A DNA stretch of 38,127 nt from Betaproteobacteria bacterium (GTDB taxonomy: Bacteria > Pseudomonadota > Gammaproteobacteria > Burkholderiales > SG8-39): NCBI GenBank assembly GCA_947482825.1, contig CANKMT010000052.1, positions 1-38,127 of the forward strand, given 5' to 3'. Each line of letters begins with the position of its first letter. Positions within the stretch are counted from its first letter, which is position 1. Positions 1-6,726 of the stretch are shown here, piece by piece. The notes under the pieces are model-generated. The model ran no database searches and was not told where the DNA came from. It worked only from the letters and a program-made list of their open reading frames with translations. The position numbers were made by a program, and so were the translations under genes.

Positions 1-122
1 CGCTATATGAGCCTCGAGAAAATACAGATCTCTTGTGCGTTCCAGCCCCACGAACACTCTGAAAATCAATCAAATATCGCCAACCAATTGAACTTGTTCG
101 AAATTTAACCGGACACTACTGA

Positions 123-914
123 ACCGCAACCATTGTTGCGAACTCCACCGACCCTGGAGGCACTACGAGAGGAACGCTCACCAGCCTGAATTGCAGCGCA
201 AGCACCTCAACGACGCTCCGGTGCACCGTTGGATACGGCCGCGCGTGCACCAACTACAATCCACCTGGTTCGACGTCGACATGCGGTTCACGCACCGAAA
301 CTCCGCGCATCCGGCTCACTGCACGAGCACTGAACGCAGCACGCGCGGTCAGGACATTTGACGTTTCAGGACTGACTGTCGCCACATTCCGAAGCCGCTC
401 GACGGCAACATCGTATGGCGCGTCTCCGCTTGGCGTCCTTCGCAGCGACGGGGATGCAGACATCACTACGGAATGGATCCTTCCGAGCAAGGATTGCACA
501 AGCCCCCAGACCCCCTCCCCCGGGTGCAGCACATCGACCGGCTACACGATAACAATCCCGATCTCACTGCTGGGGGATCACGCCGTAATCAACTCATCTT
601 CGACACAAGGATGGTTTGTCGCCAACGATTGGCACAAGGTAACCTACTTCGCCATCGGCTCCGGGTCCGCCCCAGGAGGGACCGGTACCTGCTCCGGAGC
701 GTCCTGCCTGACTGTTACTGGCGGTACTGCTGCGGGCGCGCTGTTGGTCTATGCAGGCAGGGACCTGCTTCTTCCGGTACCAAATCCGGCCCGCAGACCG
801 AACTCAACGTTGAGCCACTACCTCGAGGGGGCCAATGCCGCACCGGACGATTCCTACGAAACCCGATCCGTCAGTTCGACTTTCAATGATCGGCTGGTTC
901 GAATCTACCCGTGA
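123..914 (+). pseudogene. C-terminal part of a pilus-cluster (PilX-like) protein, 5' end missing or broken
   Basis: An uninterrupted frame of 263 codons runs from just after an in-frame TGA (120-122) to a TGA at 912-914, yet it has no ATG, GTG or TTG in its first part. The C-terminal third has WFVANDWHKV, two cysteines before a CLTV stretch, LLVYAGRDL, YLEG and TFNDRLV. I recognise this as the conserved tail of hypothetical proteins that sit beside minor prepilins in betaproteobacteria. The hydrophobic prepilin N-terminus expected for such a protein is absent. Bases 1-122 hold in-frame stops at 60 and 120 and no frame joins cleanly. The stop overlaps the GTG start of the next gene (GTGA), as expected for an intact operon end. 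A 5'-truncated pseudogene or an assembly/sequence error is most likely; a rare ATT start at 132 cannot be excluded. Confidence 0.55.
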
Positions 915-1756
915 CGACCTCTTCCACATTGCAAGCCAAATTGCCTACCTCTGCGGCAAGAGGCTTTACGCTCGTCGAGATGGCGATTGTGCTGGCCATT
1001 GTCGGCGTACTCGTTACCAGCATGATGTTTACCTTGTCCGCCCAGATAGAACAGCGAAGCTTCAACGACACCCAAAGCCGCCTTGAGTCTGCCCGCGAAG
1101 CGGTGCTGGCATATGCGATCGCAAACGGGCGCCTGCCGTGTCCAGCGACCAGCGCCTCGGCCGGCGCCGAAGTTCGGCTTGGAACGGGAGTCTGTGGTGC
1201 AACGACGGGCACTGCTTTCGATTACTACGGTGGGGTCAGTGGAGGCGTGACTGGTGGATTGCTACCCGCGGTTACGCTTGGATACCAGCCCATCGACTCA
1301 TCGGGGTTTGCCTTGGACGGCTGGGGCAACAGGATTCGCTACGCGGTCTCAAGAGTAACCACACCGTCTTACACGGCGAATTTCACGAACAAAGCCAACA
1401 TGCAGACGAACGGACTCACCGTCCTTCCGAACGACCTGATTGTTTGTGCGTCTGCAACGGGAATCGTCCCTGGAGGCAGTCCACCAAGCTGCGGAGCGTC
1501 AGCCACCAATTCGGTTACAAACCAGACCACAGTGGTCGCTCTCCTCTATTCGCCCGGCAAAAACGGTACGACAGCCATTACGCTGGGCACGGACGAAGCA
1601 GCGAACGAGAACCGCGCCGGAGCCAACGATGCAGTATTCATCTATCACACCCCGGCACCGACAACGGCGGCAAACGGCGAGTTTGACGATCAGACGCTCT
1701 GGATAACGGTAGGAACACTTTATTCGAAGCTGCTCGCAGCCGGCGTTCTTCCCTGA
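911..1756 (+). CDS. minor prepilin-like protein with type IV pilin N-terminus
   Basis: 281-residue protein with a class III (prepilin) leader: a short polar N-terminus, then G at about residue 18 followed by FTLVE and a hydrophobic helix of about 20 residues. Prepilin peptidase would cleave before that Phe, and Glu+5 is present. After the helix comes a segment with QIEQRSFNDTQ and ANGRLPCPAT, then DGWGNRIRYAVS, which is typical of minor pseudopilins of type IV pilus or type II secretion-like systems. The rest is Ser/Thr/Gly-rich with a few cysteines, fitting an exported globular domain. The GTG start at 911 overlaps the previous stop by 4 bases, so translation is probably coupled. Exact pilus role (PilE/V/W/X-like) cannot be fixed from sequence alone. 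Confidence 0.85.
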   Translation: MTTSSTLQAKLPTSAARGFTLVEMAIVLAIVGVLVTSMMFTLSAQIEQRSFNDTQSRLESAREAVLAYAIANGRLPCPATSASAGAEVRLGTGVCGATTGTAFDYYGGVSGGVTGGLLPAVTLGYQPIDSSGFALDGWGNRIRYAVSRVTTPSYTANFTNKANMQTNGLTVLPNDLIVCASATGIVPGGSPPSCGASATNSVTNQTTVVALLYSPGKNGTTAITLGTDEAANENRAGANDAVFIYHTPAPTTAANGEFDDQTLWITVGTLYSKLLAAGVLP

Positions 1757-1774
1757 GGCGAAATGCCTCCTTTA
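1755..1774 (+). terminator. possible weak Rho-independent terminator after the minor prepilin gene
   Basis: A perfect 5-bp stem (GAGGC, loop GAAAT, GCCTC) begins inside the stop codon of the prepilin gene and is followed by CTTTAT. The stem is short and the T-tract poor. It lies between convergent genes, where a terminator is expected. Confidence 0.4.
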
Positions 1775-1859
1775 TCTAAGCTTTACAGTCGTCTTCGGAC
1801 CGCAGGAATCGAACCCGGCGACAGCGAGGAGCTGCGCTGAGAACTGGATCAGCCCCTGC

Positions 1860-3608
1860 TTAGTGCCTGTCCTGCATATGGACCGCCCCCGACAAGGTAA
1901 AGCTCACTTCCCCGTCGCGATTTCTGTCGAGGGCGAGCACAAAGCCTTTTTCCCTTGCGTGTTGGGCTGCCTGAAAAAGCCCGATCCCAAATCCGGAGTT
2001 GGATCGAACCGGGGCGGAAAAAAGCAGTTTCTCGATCTCCGGGGTTATCGCACTTCCTGAGTCGCTGACCCTGAAAACCAGCAATTCATCGCAATCGAGG
2101 GTTACACGAATCCTGATCCCGGGCTCTGACAGCCTCTTGGTCAGCGCATTCTGAATCAGGTTATCCGCGACATTTTCCGCAACCGACCGCGGCAGCATCA
2201 CCGTTGGCGGAGGGCTGGATGATCCAAACTCGACCCTTTCGGAGCCGTATTGCCGCGATAGTGCTGCCCACCATGCTTCCGCAGCCACGAGTTGTTCGAG
2301 CGAAGTGTGAGGCCGCTGCAGCTTCTCCAAGGTGGAGGAAAGTCTTTGCGCGATGACCGGCAGCTGCCTCGTCATAAGCGCCTGCAACTCCGGAGAGTAG
2401 TCGCGTCCAGCCTCCTGCCGAGCCATCGAAACCAGGACATTCAACGATTGCAGGAGGTTTTTGACGTCATGAGTCATGCGTGCCCCTGTCTCATGCACGG
2501 CCTGCATGTAACTTTGCTGCTGTAGCTTCTGTTCGCGCTGCTTGGCCAGGTAGAACTCCCCAAGCAACTGGCCCAGCAGGTGCAGATGCCAGTGGAGGGC
2601 CGGGCTGGTCCGATGCCGCGAATAGATGGTGAGGGACAATTCGCTATTTTCGAACTCGACGCGAAATGGGGTCTTCTCCCCATGCTCCCCGTGCTCATCC
2701 CTTACGCCCCACTCTGCTCCCGCCACCCAGGGAAGCCTGGCAAGACTTGCGATGCTTTCCGCCAGAAAGCGGTCGGGCCGCGATTCGACGCTCGACAGTT
2801 CTGCAAGGAAATACAGCCACTTTTCTACTGGCAGCCCGATTGAAAAAAGGTAGCGGGAGAAGAAAACATTCAGTCCGGCGAATCCCGTACGCGGGTTCCA
2901 GGCCAGGCCGATAATGAATACGGTGCCAGCAATCAGGAACACCGTGTAAGTCAGCGCCTCCATGTAGTTAGTCCGACCGAGCGTCATGAAGGTAAAACTT
3001 CCGAGAATAACGACACCCAATACCAGCATCAGGAAGATGCTGTAGAAGAAATCAATCACCTGGGGCGCCTCGGCAGGGTCTGGCTCTGCCGGAATCAACC
3101 CCATTGCAATGAAGAGGATCGGGAGTAGGTATTCCGCGGCGGATCGGAGTTCCGGGGTGATTTCCCTTCGCGGCGCGATGTCAGGAAGTATTACTATCGC
3201 CAACAGGGCGAGCAGGTAGAACAGGACGAGCAGGTAGAAGCGCCTTTGCCAGCGCGCTTGATGGAGGAACACCTTCCCTCCGACCAGCCCCGCGAGAACG
3301 CAGACCCAGAAGATCAGCAGCCAGGCGTTTAGCCATAGCATGACTGCCACTGCGCCAACCGCGATGAAGCCGAGTTGTGTCGCGGAGACCTGATGCTGGC
3401 CTCGGAGGAAGGGTTGCCATATCAGCAGCAGGCCGAGATGCGCCAATAGGAGTGACCGCGCCCAGTTGTCTTCCACCCCGCGCAGCGCCGCGACATGGAG
3501 CAGCACCAGCATCGCGATGACAACGAATCTTCCGTAGTGCTGGGAGAAGCCGAGGGCGTAGTTGGCTATCCGCGTGAATAGCGGTAGGGTTGGAGTGTCT
3601 TCTTGCAT
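1860..3608 (-). CDS. membrane sensor histidine kinase (PrsK-like)
   Basis: 582 residues. The first 250 contain about eight hydrophobic segments, followed by a GAF-like linker and a C-terminal kinase core. The H-box reads MTHDVKNLLQSL, with His as the likely phosphorylation site. The N-box reads ENVADNLIQNAL and the G-box has a DSGS motif followed by GFGIGLF. The HDxKN form and multi-pass N-terminus resemble the PEP-CTERM-associated kinase PrsK, a family that typically pairs with a sigma-54-dependent response regulator. No response regulator lies in this window, so the partner is elsewhere or to the left. It is convergent with the minor prepilin gene and divergent from the ABC-2 permease. The kinase call is firm; the PrsK subfamily is an inference from architecture. 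Confidence 0.85.
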   Translation of the reverse strand: MQEDTPTLPLFTRIANYALGFSQHYGRFVVIAMLVLLHVAALRGVEDNWARSLLLAHLGLLLIWQPFLRGQHQVSATQLGFIAVGAVAVMLWLNAWLLIFWVCVLAGLVGGKVFLHQARWQRRFYLLVLFYLLALLAIVILPDIAPRREITPELRSAAEYLLPILFIAMGLIPAEPDPAEAPQVIDFFYSIFLMLVLGVVILGSFTFMTLGRTNYMEALTYTVFLIAGTVFIIGLAWNPRTGFAGLNVFFSRYLFSIGLPVEKWLYFLAELSSVESRPDRFLAESIASLARLPWVAGAEWGVRDEHGEHGEKTPFRVEFENSELSLTIYSRHRTSPALHWHLHLLGQLLGEFYLAKQREQKLQQQSYMQAVHETGARMTHDVKNLLQSLNVLVSMARQEAGRDYSPELQALMTRQLPVIAQRLSSTLEKLQRPHTSLEQLVAAEAWWAALSRQYGSERVEFGSSSPPPTVMLPRSVAENVADNLIQNALTKRLSEPGIRIRVTLDCDELLVFRVSDSGSAITPEIEKLLFSAPVRSNSGFGIGLFQAAQHAREKGFVLALDRNRDGEVSFTLSGAVHMQDRH

Positions 3609-3700
3609 CCTGAGTGTGCGCCGTTTAGGGTACCGGGAAACGCCGATCCAAAAGACTGAGTAATGAACCCAATGTTATATGGAGTTTCCGGAGAGAGGTC

Positions 3701-4468
3701 ATGCGCCCTGTATTGATTCTTGGCCGCTTCGTGATCCTTGAGGCTCGTCGCACGGGCCTGCCGACGCTGTTTGCTTGCATTGCCGTCACGGGATTCGGCT
3801 TGGCTGGCTTCCTGTCGCAACTGGCGCTGACTGAAAGCTCAGCCCTCCAGGCAAGCGTCCTCGGTGCGTTTTTCCGGCTGAGTTCCGTTTTTCTGATCTC
3901 TGCCTTTGTGATTTCCAGCATGGTGAGGGAATCCAATGACAAAGGCTTGGAATTGCTGCTGTCACTACCTATATCCCGCGCCCAATATTTTCTTGGAAAG
4001 CTCGCAGGATTTATCGTCTGCGGCGCAGCCATGGCAGGCGGCCTTGCGCTGCTGCTCCTCTTCTGGAGCCCGCCCCTGTCTGTTGCAGCCTGGTTCGTTT
4101 CGCTCTCGATGGAACTTGCCCTGATGGCTTCGGTCAGCCTGTTTTTCGTGCTTACGCTCACACAGGTCGTACCCGCTCTCGCCGCCTCGACATGCCTTTA
4201 CTTCCTGGCAAGAATTGTTGCTTCAGTGCAGGCGATTTCTTCGGGACCGCTGTCCGGGGAAGAATCTTTGCTTCAGAGACTTCCCGCATGGGGCATTGAT
4301 GCGGTTGCCTTCCTGCTCCCGCCGCTGGAGAGGGCCACCCAGACGTCATGGCTGACCTATGGCGGACCGTCGGCGGGCGAGTTGCTAGGCGTTCTGGGGT
4401 CTCTAGCCATCTATGGCGCGCTTGTTTCAGCTGCTGGATTGTTTGACCTTTACAGACGAAATCTCTGA
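3701..4468 (+). CDS. ABC-2 type transporter permease subunit
   Basis: 255 residues with about six membrane segments and the motif ESNDKGLELLLSLPISRAQYFLGK, which is characteristic of ABC-2 / NatB / CcmB-like permeases: the polar loop after the second helix followed by a 'SLPISR' turn. A purine-rich ribosome site (GGAGAGAGG) sits just upstream of the ATG. Its stop overlaps the start of the next gene by one base (TGATG), so the two are co-translated. No ABC ATPase gene is adjacent in this window, which is unusual because such permeases normally sit next to one. It may use an ATPase encoded elsewhere. The exported substrate is unknown. Confidence 0.8.
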   Translation: MRPVLILGRFVILEARRTGLPTLFACIAVTGFGLAGFLSQLALTESSALQASVLGAFFRLSSVFLISAFVISSMVRESNDKGLELLLSLPISRAQYFLGKLAGFIVCGAAMAGGLALLLLFWSPPLSVAAWFVSLSMELALMASVSLFFVLTLTQVVPALAASTCLYFLARIVASVQAISSGPLSGEESLLQRLPAWGIDAVAFLLPPLERATQTSWLTYGGPSAGELLGVLGSLAIYGALVSAAGLFDLYRRNL

Positions 4469-5190
4469 TGCGTTCCGAGCGCCCGGTTGGTCAGGTCCCG
4501 ATGTGGGTGGTAGCTCTGCTCGCAGGCAGCCTCGCGATGCAGGTGCTCCTCAGAGTGGAGTCGCGCCCTGCCGCCCCTTCGGCGGAAGACCTCCCAGCCG
4601 CTCCGCGGCCCGCATTACTCCGTGTTGCTGCCCTCGGCGAACCAGCCGCGCTTGCCCGACTTGGGATGCTGTACCTGCAAGCTTTTGATTACCATGGCGG
4701 CAATTCCCTGCCTTATTCGAAGCTGGACTACATCAGGCTCATTGGTTGGCTGAGCGCTCTTCAAGGACTAGACGAGAAAAGTGAGTATCCACTCTTTATA
4801 GCTAGCAGGGTTTACGCAGAGGTCCCTGACCCCGTACGCCAACGCCAAATGCTTGAGTTCATATACGCGTCGTTTCTCGTGGATCCCGGCCGAAGATGGA
4901 AATGGGCTGCACATGCCGCCCTCCTGGCTAAGCATCGACTGAAAGACCTGCCCTTGGCCCTCAAGTATGCAAGGGCCATAGACCGCTTCGCGGCCTCAGC
5001 GCCCAATGTCCCGATGTGGGCCCGTCAGATGGAGATATTCATCCTCGAAGACATGAACGAACTGGATGCAGCCCGAATACTGCTGGGGGGATTGCTGGAG
5101 AGTGGCCAAATCGGTGATCCTGGTGAGCGCCTTTTCTTGCAGAACCGGCTGCAGGAAATGGAAAATCGGATGAAAAAGTTAGCCCGCTGA
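4468..5190 (+). CDS. membrane-anchored TPR-like helical protein, function unknown
   Basis: 240 residues with one N-terminal hydrophobic segment (about residues 12-28), then a wholly helical soluble part. Alternating small and aromatic residues, such as AALGEPAALARLGMLYLQAF, ALKYARAIDRFA and DMNELDAARILLGGLLESG, look like degenerate tetratricopeptide repeats. It probably faces the periplasm, tethered to the inner membrane. Its ATG overlaps the stop of the ABC-2 permease, so the two proteins may act together. I do not recognise a named family. The stop codon lies inside a GC-rich hairpin. Confidence 0.75.
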   Translation: MRSERPVGQVPMWVVALLAGSLAMQVLLRVESRPAAPSAEDLPAAPRPALLRVAALGEPAALARLGMLYLQAFDYHGGNSLPYSKLDYIRLIGWLSALQGLDEKSEYPLFIASRVYAEVPDPVRQRQMLEFIYASFLVDPGRRWKWAAHAALLAKHRLKDLPLALKYARAIDRFAASAPNVPMWARQMEIFILEDMNELDAARILLGGLLESGQIGDPGERLFLQNRLQEMENRMKKLAR

Positions 5191-5201
5191 CAGCGCGGGC
5201 T
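5181..5201 (+). terminator. GC-rich hairpin at the end of the TPR-like gene
   Basis: A perfect 7-bp inverted repeat (AGCCCGC / GCGGGCT) with a 7-base loop straddles the stop codon of the TPR-like gene. A second weaker arm pair (GGCTG / CAGCC) follows by 5217. There is no T-run, so it is not a classic Rho-independent terminator; it may slow transcription or protect the mRNA 3' end before the pilin promoter. Confidence 0.4.
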
Positions 5202-5286
5202 GCCGAAAAATCGACAGCCATGACGAATTTCGGTCACTTTTTTAACAATATCTGACTCTCCTGCCCCGCTTTTGGCGTTCCACGGC

Positions 5287-5302
5287 GGGCACAAAACTTG
5301 CT
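5287..5302 (+). promoter_or_regulatory. sigma-54 (-24/-12) promoter for the pilin pair
   Basis: GGGCAC, five bases, then TTGCT matches the sigma-54 consensus TGGCAC-N5-TTGCW, with one change at the first T. The invariant GG (5288-5289) and GC (5300-5301) have the correct 12-base offset. Transcription should start near 5313, giving a leader of about 27 bases to the ATG at 5340. An AT-rich stretch at 5238-5255 upstream could serve activator or bending-protein binding. Sigma-54 control by PilSR-type systems is well known for type IV pilin genes, and rpoN lies in this same window. Confidence 0.8.
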
Positions 5303-5339
5303 CATTCAGAGCATAGTCCAATGAGAGGCCAGTAAGCCC

Positions 5340-5987
5340 ATGAAAAATCATCAAAAAGGCTTCACCTTGGTTGAGATCGCGATAGTTCTCGTGATCATCG
5401 GCCTACTTCTTGGCGGCATCCTTAAGGGTCAGGAAATGATCGTCCAGGCCAAGATCAAGAACGCCATGGCAGATTTCTCCGGAATTTCAGCGGCCTACCA
5501 TGGCTACCAAGATCGCTACCGCAAGATCCCGGGCGATGACGATGGTGCCGCAGGAAGGTGGACAACGCCTACAGTTGCAACGAGTGGCGATGGAAGCGGG
5601 GTAGTGGCAGGCCTTTATAACGCCACCTGTGCAGGAGCGGGGGTCGCGGAGTCGTGCAACTGGTGGGATCACCTTCGCCGTGCTGGCTTCGTAGCCGGCA
5701 ACGGGGCTTCGCAACCGACAAACGCGTTTGCTGGTCAGATTGGTGTTCAAACCGGCAACAATGCCAGCGGCACCGTCATGAACGGGTTTTCCTCGCTGAT
5801 CGTCTGTTCGGCCAATATCCCGGACAAGGTTGCTATTGCAATTGACACCTCTATGGACGATGGGGTGAGTGCGACTGGCGGCGTACGGGCTGAACTCCAG
5901 TCTGCCCCGAACCCGACAATCACAAACACGAGCGCAGCCTACGCGGAAACGGGCACCAATATTTACGTCATTTGTCGCCAGATCTGA
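5340..5987 (+). CDS. type IV prepilin (major-type), tandem copy 1
   Basis: 215 residues. The leader is 7 residues (MKNHQKG), then FTLVE with Glu+5, then a hydrophobic helix rich in Ile and Leu. After the helix come GQEMIVQAKIKNAMADF and the KIPGDDD motif seen in many betaproteobacterial prepilins. The middle is Gly/Thr-rich with a CNWWDHLRRAGF segment. The C-terminal domain has single cysteines in LIVCSANIPDK and YVICRQI that could pair to form the C-terminal disulfide loop of type IV pilins. A GAGAGG ribosome site lies at 5323-5328. It is expressed from the sigma-54 promoter and is followed 22 bases later by a close paralogue. The N-terminus is assembled as a fibre after prepilin peptidase cleavage. 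Confidence 0.9.
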   Translation: MKNHQKGFTLVEIAIVLVIIGLLLGGILKGQEMIVQAKIKNAMADFSGISAAYHGYQDRYRKIPGDDDGAAGRWTTPTVATSGDGSGVVAGLYNATCAGAGVAESCNWWDHLRRAGFVAGNGASQPTNAFAGQIGVQTGNNASGTVMNGFSSLIVCSANIPDKVAIAIDTSMDDGVSATGGVRAELQSAPNPTITNTSAAYAETGTNIYVICRQI

Positions 5988-6009
5988 TCGGACCCAAAAG
6001 GAACATCCC

Positions 6010-6639
6010 ATGAAATCGCGTCAAACAGGCTTTACCCTTGTAGAAATCGCAATCGTCCTCGTCATCATCGGTCTATTGCTTGGTGGCATTCTTAAAGGTC
6101 AGGAAATGATCGTCCAAGCCAAGATCAAGAACGCTATGGCCGATTTTTCTGGCATTTCAGCGGCCTATCACGGTTATCAGGATCGCTATCGCAAGATCCC
6201 GGGCGATGATGATGGTGCCGCACGCTGGAGCGGCGCCACTGCAGGAAACGGAAACGGCATCGTTCTTGGTAGGTACAACTCCGCGACCGTAGCCGACGAA
6301 TCACGGCTCTGGTGGGATCACCTCCGTCGCGCCGGATTTGTGGCAGGCAACGGATCGTCCCAACCTACCAACGCGTTCGCCGGACAAATTGGGGTGCAGA
6401 CTGGCGACGGTACTGCCGCTGCTACGGTCATGAACGGCTTTTCATCACTTATCATTTGCTCCGCAAACATCCCGGACAAAGTAGCTATCGCCATCGACAC
6501 ATCGATGGATGACGGTGTCAGCTCGACGGGAGGCGTACGCGCAGAATTGCAATCCGCTCCTAACCCGAACATCGCGAGTACCAGTGCGGCTTACGCCGAA
6601 ACCGGCACGAACATTTACGTGATGTGCCGCCAGATCTAA
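6010..6639 (+). CDS. type IV prepilin (major-type), tandem copy 2
   Basis: 209 residues, beginning at ATG 6010 behind a good AAAGGA ribosome site (5997-6002). An upstream in-frame start at 5869 would be internal to copy 1 and is not supported. Leader MKSRQTG, then FTLVE and the same hydrophobic helix. From the helix to KIPGDDDGAA and from WWDHLRRAGF to the end it is nearly identical to copy 1 in protein; the central loop and some of the terminal region differ. Both pairs of cysteines around CSANIPDK and the terminal CRQI are conserved. At DNA level many differences are synonymous, so the duplication is not very recent. Cotranscribed with copy 1 and ended by a strong terminator. Confidence 0.9.
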   Translation: MKSRQTGFTLVEIAIVLVIIGLLLGGILKGQEMIVQAKIKNAMADFSGISAAYHGYQDRYRKIPGDDDGAARWSGATAGNGNGIVLGRYNSATVADESRLWWDHLRRAGFVAGNGSSQPTNAFAGQIGVQTGDGTAAATVMNGFSSLIICSANIPDKVAIAIDTSMDDGVSSTGGVRAELQSAPNPNIASTSAAYAETGTNIYVMCRQI

Positions 6640-6666
6640 GCTGGGGCGATACCCGGCAGATCGAAA

Positions 6667-6690
6667 AGCCAGCCCTCGGGCTGGCTTTTT
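6667..6690 (+). terminator. strong Rho-independent terminator after the pilin pair
   Basis: A perfect 8-bp stem (AGCCAGCC / GGCTGGCT) with a CTCG loop is followed by TTTTT. A-tract on the 5' side gives a near symmetrical structure. It probably separates the abundant pilin mRNA from the glycosyltransferase gene and rules out a TTG start at 6694 for that gene on positional grounds. Confidence 0.85.
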
Positions 6691-6726
6691 CCATTGAGGG
6701 TCAGACTGGCTGATTTCGGGGAGTTC

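Noticed and set aside
1797..1832. A tRNA T-arm-like run on the minus strand (GGGTTCGATTCC)
   Set aside because: Only the T-loop-like run is present. No anticodon or acceptor stems could be folded around it, so it is taken as chance or at most a relic.
6694..6726. TTG start for the oligosaccharyltransferase
   Set aside because: It lies at the end of the terminator of the pilin pair and lacks a ribosome site; ATG 6727 has GGGGAG upstream.
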